DNA of 35,604 nucleotides, taken from Psilocybe azurescens. Lineage: Eukaryota; Basidiomycota; Agaricomycetes; Agaricales; Agrocybaceae. Position 1 is the first letter of the stretch; every line of letters begins with the position of its first letter. The stretch covers positions 1 to 35,604 of the forward strand of contig JAJIRX010000261.1 in NCBI GenBank assembly GCA_023853785.1, given 5' to 3'. Below are positions 20,220-31,588 of this stretch, piece by piece. Both the position numbers and the translations under genes were made by a program. The notes under the pieces were generated by a model. It was not told where the DNA came from. It searched no databases and saw only the letters and a list, made by a program, of their open reading frames with translations.

Positions 20220-21411
20220 GCATGAGCCTGTCTCAACTCAAGCTCCAGAGGCCACCATGCCTGGGCCTCAAAGGAGCTCATCATGTTTAATTTTATCATT
20301 AAAGAAACCAAAGTGATATTCATACCATCTTGAATGGAGGCCACTCTCTCCATCCTTGTCCCATTTTGCTGGAAGTGGAAATAATTTTTGGCGGCTTCCA
20401 TCCATTGACTGCATGTCAGCAAGCTATCTTTGCCAAACCTGTCTGTCAGCTTCCCAATATTGAGAATATACATGCCTTCAGATTCCCCCTGGAAAGAGGT
20501 TAGCCTTGACCATTGGTAAGGTTGCTGCTTCCTTGGTAATTAAATACAGATTTTTATTAAGGTGGAAAGACAATGGCATAGCCATATGTGCTTTGGTGTC
20601 GTACAAGATTTGAGGATGCTCCAAGGGTGTAGCTCATCCTTTGGCCCTGGGAACCAGAAGGCTGTCATCCATACACCTCCACTTGTTGATCTGTGACTCT
20701 TTGGATGTTGACTTGTCTTCAATCTTTCTTTTTACCTTTACTTCTTTATCAACTAATTCTTCGTCTGCAAGCCATTTGGCCAGACTAGAATAGATGTGTT
20801 GACTTACCATAGAAAAAATGAAGGTACCTTTAGGCAATTCAAGTCATCTTCTTCGATTGTTATTAAAGATGCCATCTCTGATCCAGGGGCTGGGTTGGCC
20901 ACAGGGTCAGTTTGATGATCCAGGGTCTTGAGTTTCTGTGCCTCATTTTTGGCTTCAATGGATTTGTTTCTTATGAGTCTGTTTACAAGACTGAGGCCTT
21001 TTAGAGTATCTATGAGATTTGGCTTGTGAGTATGGGGGATCTGTGGTGTTGGTCCCATTTGATCAGGTCCTCCCTGAGGCTGGACACCTTTTTCCCAATG
21101 TCAGTATCTCCGGAGTTTCCGATATTGACTATTGTGTGTAAGAAAAAAAAGTGGAGTGGTTTGAGACAGAAAAGAGAACCCTCAAAAAAAAGGTTTCTCA
21201 AATGAGAAAGGATTTGTTCCCTGCAACTAATGGATCAGAATTTTAACACAAGGGACACGCCCTTGCCCTGTATTAGCCAAAGCCTTACTGGTGTTTGTAC
21301 ATCTTATGTAAAGACAACTATACAGTTTTATGCTTCTCTGATCCATTCGCTTGACGTTATCTTATCCGGTTATGAGCGGTGCTTCGCTCTGCTCATCTGG
21401 GAACTGTCAGG

Positions 21412-21618
21412 GGCGAGTTCTCCGTGCTTAGTCATACTTGCTGATGTGAAAGGGCTTTGCCTTTGTTCGCTCACAGCAGGGCTGCATCTTTCTCAATGGT
21501 TTCTGTGTGCGGATGCTTTTGGCGCTTGAAGCAATTTCCTACTTCAAGGTGATAGAAGATCAGCTATATTCATATTAGTTGACTGGGTTATCTACGTTTG
21601 GAGTTCACCATACCACCA
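21412..21618 (+). repeat. Dispersed repeat family R1, copy D
   Basis: Starts GAGTTCTCCGTGCTTAGTCAT, includes CAGGGCTGCATCTTTCTCAA and ends GGAGTTCACCATACCACC, matching copy A nearly over its whole length. It lies beyond the 5' end of the retroelement relic. Confidence 0.75.
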
Positions 21619-22457
21619 AGGTATTGGTCAATTGGTCTTTTAAGATCCAGGCACAAGCTCCCATAACGGGAAAAGATCATCGGAATATCCCATTTGGTTA
21701 TTTTTAGTGGGAAGCAACGGCTGATGGCGGCTGACCCGCTTGGCATTAGGCCGTATCGGAGGCCAAATAGCAGGTAATTAAGTTTGAGACAAAAAAACAA
21801 AGATTGTGACTGTGCAGGGCAACAGTTGTGTGGCGCGAGTGAATATCTATAGTGCTTTGCGACCAATTCAATGGTAAATTCTTTGTTTCCCTAGCTTTGT
21901 TCTAGTGGTGTAAATGTCTCATTTGGTCTTGGAGTACTTCCCAGTTGCAACTCCTTTGTGAGGTTCAAGCATGGAATACTATCCAGACTGCACTCTTACA
22001 ATTGTCACCTCAATAACTTTCTAATTTCTATGCAGAGTAAGCCAACGTCATCAGCAGGACAACCGATCAAAAAGTTAAAAGGTTGAATATTGTGAACATC
22101 GATCCTGAGCTACCGGATTTTCAAGGACTTTGTTGCATGCACACCGTTGGGACGACTGCGAGCGCTCAATAAAACTGTATACATCTCACTCCAAAAGGTA
22201 TCTTTCAGGATTCAAGTTGCACAAGGGTACATGTCCCCTGGTGCTGTTGTTAGTACTACAATTCATTCCCATTGAAACAATTTAATGGGCATTACGGTGT
22301 TGGACCTTCCAGAGATTGATCAAAAAATATCAAATCTGTAAACCTGATGGCTCTGTTATAAATTGTGCCCTTGTGCTCGCTCAAAGGTCAGCTGTACAAT
22401 TGACAATCCCCACACTCCTTACTTGACTTATTTTTAATTAACCACACTCCTTTTGTT
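21619..22457. other. Gene-free stretch
   Basis: No credible gene, repeat or RNA seen. One minus-strand frame (21588-21866, 92 codons) spans the edge of repeat copy D and has no recognisable motif. Confidence 0.5.
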
Positions 22458-23664
22458 ATGTCTTACTCCCTTGATGTTCCCTTCCCCCATGTATGAGGGG
22501 GGCGCCCAGCTTTCACTGCTATAGATCCGTATGGACTCCTTCCATTGACACGCCACATAAAGGAGGAGTCAAGGAAGTTGATATTGCAGTGGGATGTTCA
22601 GAAGCATCAACTTGGAATTTGGTATTGGTGAGACGTCCTTCAACAGTTTTAATTATAGTTGACCTGAGAATATACCTTTCCTTTTAGGCCAGTAAAGGAT
22701 GGGCAACGAGTCCCGCCTTCCGAACTCAATGAGCTTCGCAAGACTCACCACTTCCGTGGACCTTGCTGCCTCTGTGCAACTCAGAGTGGACAATACACAG
22801 AAGCGATCATGTTTCTCGTTGTCACAGGTAGGTTGGCAGGGAAATATGTTGCTGCCTGTGCACGGAGGAAGTGTCACTACTGGGGTACACATTCCTTATT
22901 TTTCAAAAATAGGTTGAGGGTTACTCAACCCTTCATATTTTCAGCCCTCCTCGAACACTTATGGAACAGGGAGGCCTACCTATCAAAGTTTATCAGGAAA
23001 GAGGTATATATTTCTTGTAATCCACTTGCTTTTCGGAAATTTTGTGTCTTCACTAAAAATTCAGCTCCTGAAGATCCACGACCTGCACCTATTGTTCGTG
23101 AGCAGGAGGCAGAAGACGCTGAGAATGATGAAAATACAGCACCATCATCTTCTCAATTAAGTTTAGCAACAGTTACAATGGCTAGTAAGCACTCACTTCC
23201 TAATTTTTCTCTGAGATGTCACTAATTGGCGATTTAATCTGCCGTAGGTGACTCAGATGATTCTTCTAGCTCTCAATCTGCATCATCTGAGGCAGAAGTT
23301 CACAGAATCTTACAGCCCACCAACCGTCCCGCCAAGCGTGCACGTATTTCTGTTAGTAAGTAATGAAAATTATGAACAGGACAACCTGAGACCAATAATT
23401 TAAATTAGGCGTTGATTTTGCCAGTCGCATTGCAGAGGCACCCCACGTTCCAGGCGGAAGGCATCAACCCCATTCGGCCTTTTAATGCAACTCGACAGCA
23501 CTCGTTGTGGAGGTATTACCGAGGCAGAGTTTAATGCACTGTTCAAGAAATGCACTCACTGCCGTCTCATCACCACATGTGCTGCTTTTCGTGATCATGC
23601 TTGCGGGCCTACTACATCATTAATTCCTGCCAATGCCGAAGTGATTGATCTTACTATTGACAAT
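22458..23664 (+). pseudogene. Uncharacterised basidiomycete family protein, frameshifted
   Basis: I recognise this as a family recurrent in agaricomycete genomes, without known function. Exon 22458-22627 contains LTRHIKEESRKLILQWDVQK, after an in-frame TGA at 22494. Intron 22628-22687 is in phase. The next exon has FRGPCCLCATQSGQYTEA and VVTGRLAGKYVAACARRKC. Intron 22885-22944 has a TTACTCAAC branch-like site. Next come an acidic/serine-rich linker (EDAENDENTAPSSSQ, DSDDSSSSQSASSEAE), intron 23185-23247, a basic PAKRARISVS, intron 23356-23408, and a C-terminal domain with LMQLDSTRCGGITEAEF and CTHCRLITTCAAFRDHAC. The cysteine/histidine pairs suggest zinc binding. At 23480-23483 the frame breaks at a T run (one base short), so the C-terminal domain is out of frame; with the TGA this points to a recent pseudogene. 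Confidence 0.6.
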
Positions 23665-24310
23665 TAACAGGATACTTTCCTCTACAACTCTATCTGAGTC
23701 CCCGCTCCCACATACCCACATATTTATTTTTGCTTTTGTTTTTTGCCCAGTCATTCCTTAGTCCAGATCTTTATTTAATTTTTTTTTTGTCTCGGTTGGG
23801 TGGACCTATCTTCACTCCTATACCCATTAAAGCCTTTTGAAGAGTTGTTCTGAGTATATAATATACATAACTACCTGTCGTTTCAAGTCGATAAATAAAT
23901 TACTTGTGTGCAGACGTCTTGTGGAGCACTTAAAGGTTGCCGTGCCCGGCCCGGCCCATTCACCATTTTCGTGTGCTTTCGCAATCTCTGCTCTCACTTA
24001 CTTTGCTCTGCGGCATCCGATTTCTGTGCGATTGGGTCCTGAGTACTGACTGCACTGACACCCACGTGAGTGTTCTCTGTGATCTGGCCGGTACACTCGG
24101 CGGAACAACTTGATGAGGCTCATCTTTTTTTTTTTTTTATGGCGCAGGTTCTGAATATTCCAACGAACAACACCTCTCACGATCGACCTGGACCTGCCTG
24201 GCCATTATCAATTTATCTCCTGCTCTCTCCTGCCTCCCTATCCCTCAAATCTACACCCCATCTGCTCAAAGCTAAGTTGGAAAGTACAGGCGACAGGCTT
24301 GGAGCGCATA
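23665..24310. other. Gene-free stretch with a T homopolymer
   Basis: No gene seen. It holds two T-rich runs, near 23782 and at about 24126-24139. The latter is followed by an ATGGCGCAG that opens only a short frame. Confidence 0.5.
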
Positions 24311-24654
24311 ATGGATGTCATGTTCGGCATTCAGTACAACAAGATATACCATGGCATGTCTCCAGAGGCCAGCAGTGCATATCCTCCCTTTCTTTCCTTG
24401 ACCTCGAGACTCAGAGAGGTTACTTAGACAACAAAAATCGCTGACATGCATTCCTCCCCCAAAAAAATTCAGAGAACTCCGCATGGCCCTCAGCAGGATG
24501 GCATGGAAGGGCATCAAGACCTAGGCCATCACCGCCATACCCAACACTGACGTCAAGTGGGCCCAGTGGCTCCCGCGTTGCCCACGGCTTCCGCCCTGCG
24601 TGCCAGCTTGAAGAACCCTAAGAAGGAGAACTTTGATGGTTTTGCGCTGAGAGG

Positions 24655-26673
24655 TGCATGCATGTATTCCATCGTTTTACTGTTTTCACTGATTGCGGTG
24701 AGATGTTTAGTGCGGGGTGACTTTGTAATTGCCCAATACACAACACCCAATCAAAATATTTATATTGATCAGTTCGATCTGGGAGGGTAAGCTCGTAAGG
24801 CTTATTACAATAACTAGTTTAGCAGAGTACAGACTTAGACGATCGCTCTGGGGTGACCACTAGTAGCTAGAGAACGCTTTTACAGGCTAGTACACACAAG
24901 GCACTTGAATAGTAAGGGTGATCTCTCTTATATGAGGGCGATCACCAATATCAGGGGGGATCGCTTTTGGGGGCGAGTGTACGGGACACTTGACAGTTTC
25001 TCTTTATATAACCCAAACTCAAACTTTGTCAAACACTATAAGCGATCACCCGTATTAACACGTAGTAGATCCTTGGTTCCTATAAGCAACTGGGCACACT
25101 AGTCCACAGTCCTTAGTTTACTATAGGCAACGTCCTGAAAACAGTCGGATTTCTCTGACAGTCGTCCCTAGTTACTATGAGCGATCACTAGCCTTTATAG
25201 GGTTCCCACCCGTACTTAATAATCCCCAGGGCAGTCTTACTATAGGCAACGTCCTGAACAGTCGGAGTTCTCTGACAGTCGTCCCTAGTTACTATGAGCA
25301 ATCGCTAGTCGTATAGGGTTCCAATCCGTACTTAACAATCCCCAGGGCAGTCCACGGATGACTTATAAAAGCCTGCTTATCAAATCTAATAGACCTGACG
25401 TTGAATATCACAATGGCGATCGCTCACGAAACCAGGTAGCGCCCTAATTGCTTAAGGTGAACTGCAGTGTTCGATTTCTTATCACACAAATCACTAGTCC
25501 TCGAAGTGTTAACACTAGAATTCTTATTCAGAGTAAATTCTGATATCAAATCTGGGGTGTAAATTACTTGGTTCCTATTCTAAGATACAGGACTGTTTTT
25601 ATAGACTAAATAGATACTTTGGCTTGTGATAATTGAAAGAGACTAAGAGAAAAGGAAGGAAATGGACCGCGTGCTGCCTAGCCTTTGCTGCACCAATTAT
25701 AATAGTGGAAAGTACTAGTTTGCCTGGGCTACGGGCGCTTATTTGAAGATAACATGGTTGTCCATGCGGCAGTGCCTTCTTGGGTAGCGATCACCCGACT
25801 TATTTTATCAGATGGCTCGCGGCTAAGGCATGTCGGGACTAGATTACTTAGGGGTATATTTCCTAGGAAACCCTCCCAAGGTTCCCCAGCACAGTTGCTA
25901 TTGGTTTAGGACCCCTGGAACAGCAGGTGCCCTTATCATGAGGCAAGTTACCTCTTAGTATCGTGTGGCGATCGCCCGGCTGGGCGATCGCTCACTCACG
26001 TTGGCTGCATTGCAAATTACAAGTTGTTATAGTCGGATCTATTAGACCGCCATATGCTGAGTTGTACACAAGATTTCAATTGCCAATACATTCGGTCCGT
26101 GGGGCGATCACCCGTGTGGCGCAGTGATGCCTGATCCCCGAGCGGTTGATCGCCTAATTTAGTGAACAGCCTTTGTGAGGCCTGGACACAGTGATCGCTT
26201 TTGCTAATTAATAAGGTTTTCATCACTTGGCGATCGCTCGGTAAGACACTGGTGGGTGTTACCCCTTGTAAGAGCCAAGGTCATTTCTTAAGGGTTTCTT
26301 CTTTGCATGGGACTAATAGTATGATCAATGGAGTGGGCGATCGCCCGGACGCTCGGTTAGGGTTGCTTTGATAGCTGTGTAGGAAACTAAAGGTAGTCTT
26401 TGATTCGTAGCACTGATTAATAGGCCACACTACACCTTAGTTAGTTTGTAAGGTCTATTACTCTTGTTGGCCCACTAGGAAGTAAAGCCTCAAAGCCTAA
26501 TAGTCTGGCTGTATCTCCTACCCTTCACTAGTATAATGTACTAGTTTATTACAGATAACAATCGCAAAAATAAGGGCCTCTGTGTCTCACTATGAATTGT
26601 AAGCTCAGAATGGTTTACACCCTTTCAGCCGGGCATCGAATCGTGCTGTTTTGTATGGTATTGCATCATATAG
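24655..26673. repeat. 2-kb insertion in a POB3 intron, rich in GCGATCGC palindromes
   Basis: The flanking POB3 exons end at a GTGCATG donor (24654) and restart after CATATAG (26673), so this DNA occupies an intron. It carries about fifteen copies of the octamer GCGATCGC or one-step variants (GCGATCAC, ACGATCGC, AATCGCTA). Examples are at 24839, 24938, 25041, 25181, 25416, 25787, 25969, 25983, 26103, 26229 and 26337, often in the larger context GGGCGATCGCYCGG or GATCGCTCAC. GTAAGCTC occurs near both edges (24788 and 26597), which might be a target duplication. There are no coding frames of note and no clear terminal repeats. Confidence 0.6.
25121..25350 (+). repeat. Tandem repeat, two units of about 119 bp
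   Basis: Unit 1 25121-25239 and unit 2 25240-25350, each from CTATAGGCAACGTCCTGAA to CCCCAGGGCAGTC, with CTGACAGTCGTCCCTAGTTA inside. Each unit contains one GCGATCAC-like palindrome. Confidence 0.85.
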
Positions 26674-27905
26674 GACCATGAAAAGCTCGCGAAGATGCTG
26701 TAGAACCACTTTGGCGTCACCCTCAAGACGATCGAGACATCGTTCAAAGGGTGGAACTGGGGCGTCACCGATTTTCATGGTACACTTTCTTCTTCTTTCT
26801 TCTTTCTTCTCTTTTACATATTATCTAACTACCACTTTTTTTCTTTTTCTTTTCTTTGCCTTTCTTTGCCTTTCCTTTCAATCCCCAACACGCTGCCACA
26901 CAAAACACACAAGCAAAGAGCTCACATTCCGAGTATCCGACAAAACCGCCTTTGAGCTGCCCCCTATGGCACGTCACCAACTCCAACATCGCAGGCAAAA
27001 CTGAGGTCTCGAGTTCTCCAACCTCACGCCTGCCGCCTCCTCCACCTCCCCCAGCTTCAATCCCACGCAAAAGACCAAACCCAAACAGCTGGGCAACGAG
27101 CTCACGGAGATCCGGTTCTTCATTGCGGGCATGATCACCAAGCTCAAAGGGTCCGACAAATCCGACGCCAAAGACAATGCCAATGTCAACGTCCACTCCG
27201 ACAATGAGGATGAGGAGGAAGAGACCTCCGCGGCACAGGTCTTCCGTGACACCATCAAAGAGTGCGCATCCATCCGCCAGAACACGGACGATCTGATCCT
27301 CTCGTTTGACGAGATCCTTGTGCTCATGCCGCATGGGCACTACGAACTAATGATTATTCATGATCTAGTGGTATGTATGTTACATGTTACATTCACTGCT
27401 GGCAGGGGGTTTTAGGCAGGGTAAAATCTAGGTTAAATATTAGCTTGATTGTATTAAATTTATCCAGCTTTCACCTAATCGAAAAGACAATTAAAATGAA
27501 AACTGTGACCTGGCTCAAAATAGTCGAAATAAGAGAAATTTAACAAGTCTTTTATGGCGTGATTTATATTTAATTTTATGGAGATTTTGTGCCACCGAAA
27601 ACAATAGCAACATTTGATATTTATGGAGAATTGTTCTTCAAATTAAATGTTAAAATTATTTATGGACAAAAACGATCGAAAGGCAACTATTATCAATAAT
27701 TTCATACTTTCTAAAAGTAAAAATCGATCGTGACATTTTACCGACAATAAAAATCCTGCCAAAAGTTATACTTGAACTGCGCCAAAAGGAATAGGGTGCT
27801 GAAGGCCCCTCTGTGCGGGTGCCTAGCAACCCGATTTGAGCACACTCGAACCTAGTATTCCTTCAGGCAATTGATAAGCAGTGAGACAGAGATTAGATAG
27901 GTTTG

Positions 27906-30900
27906 TTATCTTACCCGAGATAAGGAGACCACGGCGATGACATTGCGATCTTCCCACCGCATGGGACAATAGGCTAAGTGCGAAGCGATATTATCAAGTG
28001 GATACAGTTCGAGTTCATCGAGTTCTTTGCTCCATAACTGTGCCCAGAGGAAAGGGAAAGACGAGAACGGATCAATTTTGACCTCAGATGGCATATAGTG
28101 TCGGGCAGCCGCAAACATTAGCAAAGTTTCAGGGTTATCGGGTAAGGAGAGCTGTATGAAGTATTCAATCTGAGCGGGGAGCATTACGCCTTGCCGTCCC
28201 GGAAGTCAATCAAAACTGAGCTATTTCCCAGATGACGTGAAGCCACTGAATATGTGATTCCTTTGATAGTGAGTGTCGATATCACCGAGATAGAGTTAGG
28301 GCGATCGCCATCAAAGGTCTCGAGGATACAGGACATTAATGCAGGAGGGACTCTGGTATTAGGAGTAGTCGGTTTTTCGTCAATGTTATCAACATCGTCC
28401 AGGTTCCTGATGGCAAAGCTTAACATGTCGGTCGCCAAAGTATCTCGGGTCTGAGGTTGAATAAACTTCTGAAATATGGGCTTGCAGTGTCAAATAACTT
28501 CAGGAGTCCCTGTTTGCTCAAGAATCCGCCGAAGGTTCGATGAACAGACAAAACTTTCAGCAATAGTCACCTCATATTCACCTGCCCATATTGAAATAAA
28601 TAAAATATCACATAACTTGCTTTATAAAATCAATCATACCTTGTTTGTAGTTGGTTAGGATGCGCTGGAGCATCCCAATCATACGTTCAAACAGAAATGC
28701 CCACCAAGAATGCACAGGACCATATAGAAGGATGTAGTCGGCCAAGTGGAGTGCCATATGGTGGTTGGGAACAAATTTGAAGGTCGGAAAGAGCTCTTTT
28801 ATTCCGCTTCAAGTAAGCCTGCATGTGCTGCAAGTACTCATCGGCATGGCGGCGAGACATTTTTCGTGAAGTGGCGATAGACACCGCGGAGAGGAGAGAA
28901 AATCATGACATCCAGGATTTTCCGGCACCGCACTGATCGTGGATCTCCTGGATCTGCAGACCACCAAAGACGCATAAGGGTAATAGGGAAGAACACAGCG
29001 CCCAGAACTCGCCATTGGTCCGCTTTTAGTTTACCGTGACTAGCAGATCCCAACTTTGCTGGAACGGAGGTGAACCACGAAGGCGTAATTGTAGATGAGA
29101 TGTCATCATGGATTTGTTCCATTTCTTCCTTATTGAAGATGTGGCCACAATTGGTCGATGTAGTGACATGTCCGTAAGGGTCAGTTTGCCTTTTGACCTG
29201 GATTTTTACACTGTGGGTAGGTGATATGTGCATTGAGTATCATCACATACTGAATGCGTAGACATGAAAACATACCCATTCTAGAATACCACGGGCGTAG
29301 TCTGCCCGGGTGAAACGGGAAACCTTACGGCCGTCAGTGGCCAATGGTTTACACCCACGATGCGCAAGTTCTGAGCAAGCAAGGTCCAGTGCTGCAAGAC
29401 GGAGATTCGACAACCTTTTAACCCATAAAGCCATGCCAATTTCGGTTTGCAAGTCCTGGTTGAGAGGTCGAGTTAAAATTTTCATTAGTCGAACAACACC
29501 CTTTTTGTCTGCAGGATCCATGGTGGTCCAGCGATCGGAGAATAGCAAGTCGATTGAAGGAGTATCGACGTCTGGATCTTTGTCTAATCGTATACCAAGA
29601 ATGTCCTGAAAATGTTTATTGATTACACCCAAAAGAGATTGTGCATGGGATCGATGACAACAAAGCGGGTAGGATCAAAATAGGGGAGACGTAGAAGCTC
29701 CCGACCATCGACACCTGTTTGAGCAAATATTTCTTCACTCTCGAGTCTAGTCGTGGAACTGATGTACACCTGGGCAGATGTACGTGTTTCTTCATTAGTT
29801 CGGGGCCGCCAGAGGTGATTCTCAAGGTGTCCATAGCCATGCACGTTGCGGGTACAATGACATACGTGGCAAAAATTCTTATGGGCAACAGGACCAAATC
29901 CTGCTAATTTTTTGGCCGCAATTAAATCACATACTAAGCACGCGATAGCGCACCGAATCAGTCTTCCGTTTGGATGACAATGGGTGTGTGTAAACCAAAC
30001 ACCGGGCACCAAAGTTCCAAGAAAAAGTCGACAATAGGCCGAATATAGTGGTTCAACGTGTCGAGTGGAGGTTCATGAGGGCCAGGTATAATACCAGCGA
30101 GAAACATGTATTCCGATTTGTAGCGAGTATCGGGAGGAAGGTTGAGACAAACTAAAGATATAAGCCCAATTGAGACCTTCTTTCCTGCTTGCTTATTCGA
30201 CAGTGGGTTGAAAAAGTCAACTGACAGGGAGAAGACATAGTGACCTTCTTCGCCGCTGAAAAGGTTTCCATTCGGCCCTTTGAAATTTCTCAGCATATCG
30301 CCATCAAAGATATCGTTCATGTCTTCTCCGTTGCTGCCTGAGTTAGTCCATGCACTGTCCATTTTCGCTTCCAACCCCGGGTTGGCGCTAAGAGGCGTCC
30401 AATCCAATCCTTCAAGTCGTAGGCCACATATGTTTTGATTGGAACCGAAATCATAGAGCCTGAAATAATGCGGGGGCGAACAGGGGCGTTTTGCACCGTA
30501 TTCCAAAGCGACGATGGGTGCAAAAGGAGGGATATATGGGTATCGGCGATCCTTCATTGAACGTTGGCTTGTAGGAGGCGTGACAATCAGTGTCGGGGCA
30601 AACGGCATAGATAGTGGCCTTGGCGTCAAGGTTGAATTCCTTGTCAGCGGTACGAGGGTCGATTGGGAAATCAGACAGTAACTTGACGTCGCTAGCTGGG
30701 AGAGCTATGAATGCTCGCGCATGAGGCATAGCTGAACGATATAACGTAACATGGCATATAAAAGAGCACATCCCCGCGACTAGTTCCCGATATGACCTGG
30801 CAAGCAACGACCATGAATATAGAAAGTTGGATTAGAGGATCTCTCGGCGACATGAGAGGTTTAAAATGATGGTCTAGAGGTTACCAAGAGTAAGTATAAA

Positions 30901-31588
30901 TAGTGTGTTGGAATACGACTGGGATGTCAATTACCGTTTGAGTATTCGATGGAAGATTTCTTAGGGTGCTGGACAACTTCTTGGGCCTTTTCCCAATCTT
31001 CCTTCGCAGATTGCAACATTCTCTTGATGACATCAACTTGTTTCCGGACGGCATCCTTAGCTGCAGTGACAGCTGGAGATTTGCAGGTAATTTTGGTAAG
31101 ATCTGATTCGAGATGGCGGCAATTGTCAATTGATTTGGCCAACGGGAATAGTGGAGCACGAAGGAAAGGCAATCTCTGCGAATGGTGAAGTTTGGTGGCG
31201 ACTTCCGGCGTGTAGGGTACTGGCTGAAAATTCTATTTCACTCAGACGTTCAAGGACCCGATGTACACGGGCAATCCTCACAGATGAGTCCTCCGTAGGC
31301 TGATACAGAGACGGGATAGATCGTGGACGATATCAAGGGAAGAATCTGCTTTCGGGAATTGGATAGTTTTGTTGTAGCCAGATGTTGAATTATGGTATCA
31401 AGTTGGTTCTGAATAACGTCTTCCGCAGCGTCAACAGCTTTCTGGGCTAAAGCAGATTGACTGGGAGCGCCTGCATGCTGATGCTCCTGGGCTGTTCGAT
31501 CACGAAGGGAGTGGGCCTTCTGGGTACGAGGGTCGATATCTTTGCCTCCGCACTTGTAGAATGCACAATGGCAGGGAACTTTGACCAT
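27906..31588 (-). CDS. Tnp2-like transposase (CACTA/En-Spm type) with DUF4218-like C-terminal part
   Basis: Start chosen at 31588, where MVKVPCHCAFYKCGGKDIDP opens a Cys-rich N-terminus as in fungal Tnp2 proteins. In order: a helical segment (31250-31500, AVDAAEDVIQNQLDTIIQ); a Cys-rich part (YAVCPDTDCHASY, about 30600); the core with GPNGNLFSGEEGHYVFSLSV, DFFNPLSNKQAGKKVSIG and GIIPGPHEPPL (29958-30350, likely first catalytic Asp in SLSVD); FCHVCHCTRNVHGYGHLEN; LLRLPYFDPTRFVVIDPMHN with the likely second Asp (about 29640-29700); WRVLGAVFFPITLMRLWW; RKMSRRHADEYLQHMQAYL and a HSWWAFLFERMIGMLQRI segment; then DUF4218-like ITYSVASRHLGNSSVL and AYCPMRWEDRNVIAVVSLSR. Segments alternate frames, consistent with several short introns. 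No certain stop was seen in the core, but I did not verify every join. Confidence 0.75.

Larger units (their letters stand above)
18590..21201 (-). pseudogene. Gag-like zinc-binding protein of the DIRS-like element, split by a TIR transposon
   Basis: Upstream part (20162-21201): segments such as LIDTLKGLSLVNRLIRNKS, then QWMEAAKNYFHFQQNG and LELELRQAHATKK, typical of the capsid-like region of fungal tyrosine-recombinase retroelements. Downstream part (18590-19127): LFDIDLYERRFTMCEENFCL, CLVCAERGHNSQTY, then ATPDGRRVCVGWNIKGSKAG and HQCLYCGSK, a series of Cys/His clusters expected to bind zinc and nucleic acid. The two parts are separated exactly by the TIR element at 19130-20209. The frame after removal of the insert is off by one base and there are stop codons (for example after WAKSTI), so the gene was already or is now dead. 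Confidence 0.6.
14440..21220 (-). mobile_element. Decayed DIRS-like (tyrosine recombinase) retroelement
   Basis: Read on the minus strand the order is gag-like zinc protein (21201 to 18590), reverse transcriptase and RNase H (17438 to about 15350), a proline-rich spacer, and a tyrosine-recombinase N-terminal domain (14865 to 14452). Such an order of RT-RH followed by a YR is characteristic of DIRS-type elements, which integrate without a DDE integrase. I found no LTRs or split direct repeats, so both limits are approximate. The element is nested: a TIR transposon sits inside gag, and an unexplained 1.15-kb segment separates gag from RT. It is decayed. Confidence 0.65.
24311..27378 (+). pseudogene. 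POB3: Decayed, truncated POB3 (SSRP1-type FACT subunit)
   Basis: POB3 with SPT16 forms FACT, which moves H2A-H2B during transcription and replication. Matching segments in order: YNKIYHGMSPEAS (exon 24311-24374), then LRMALSRMAWKGIKT and AITAIPNTDVKWAQWL (from 24475), NPKKENFDGF (to about 24653), DHEKLAKML and NHFGVTLK, SFKGWNWGVTDFHG (26674-26779), KELTFRVSDKTAFELP, NSNIAGKTEV, NELTEIRFFI, an acidic stretch, and TSAAQVFRDTIKE with DDLILSFDEILVLMPHGHYE (to about 27350). Disruptions: TAG at 24522, two extra C bases near 24573-24596, TAG at 26701, an extra C near 26960 and a small loss near 27010. It ends within the middle domain, just before the Tnp2 transposon. The essential gene must exist intact elsewhere in the genome. 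Confidence 0.85.

Noticed and set aside
21588..21866. Minus-strand 92-codon frame
   Set aside because: It overlaps the edge of a dispersed repeat and has no motif; likely a chance frame.
24655..26673. Cyanobacterial (HIP1-like) contamination suggested by GCGATCGC
   Set aside because: The segment is bracketed by fungal POB3 exons at matching splice boundaries and has no bacterial genes.
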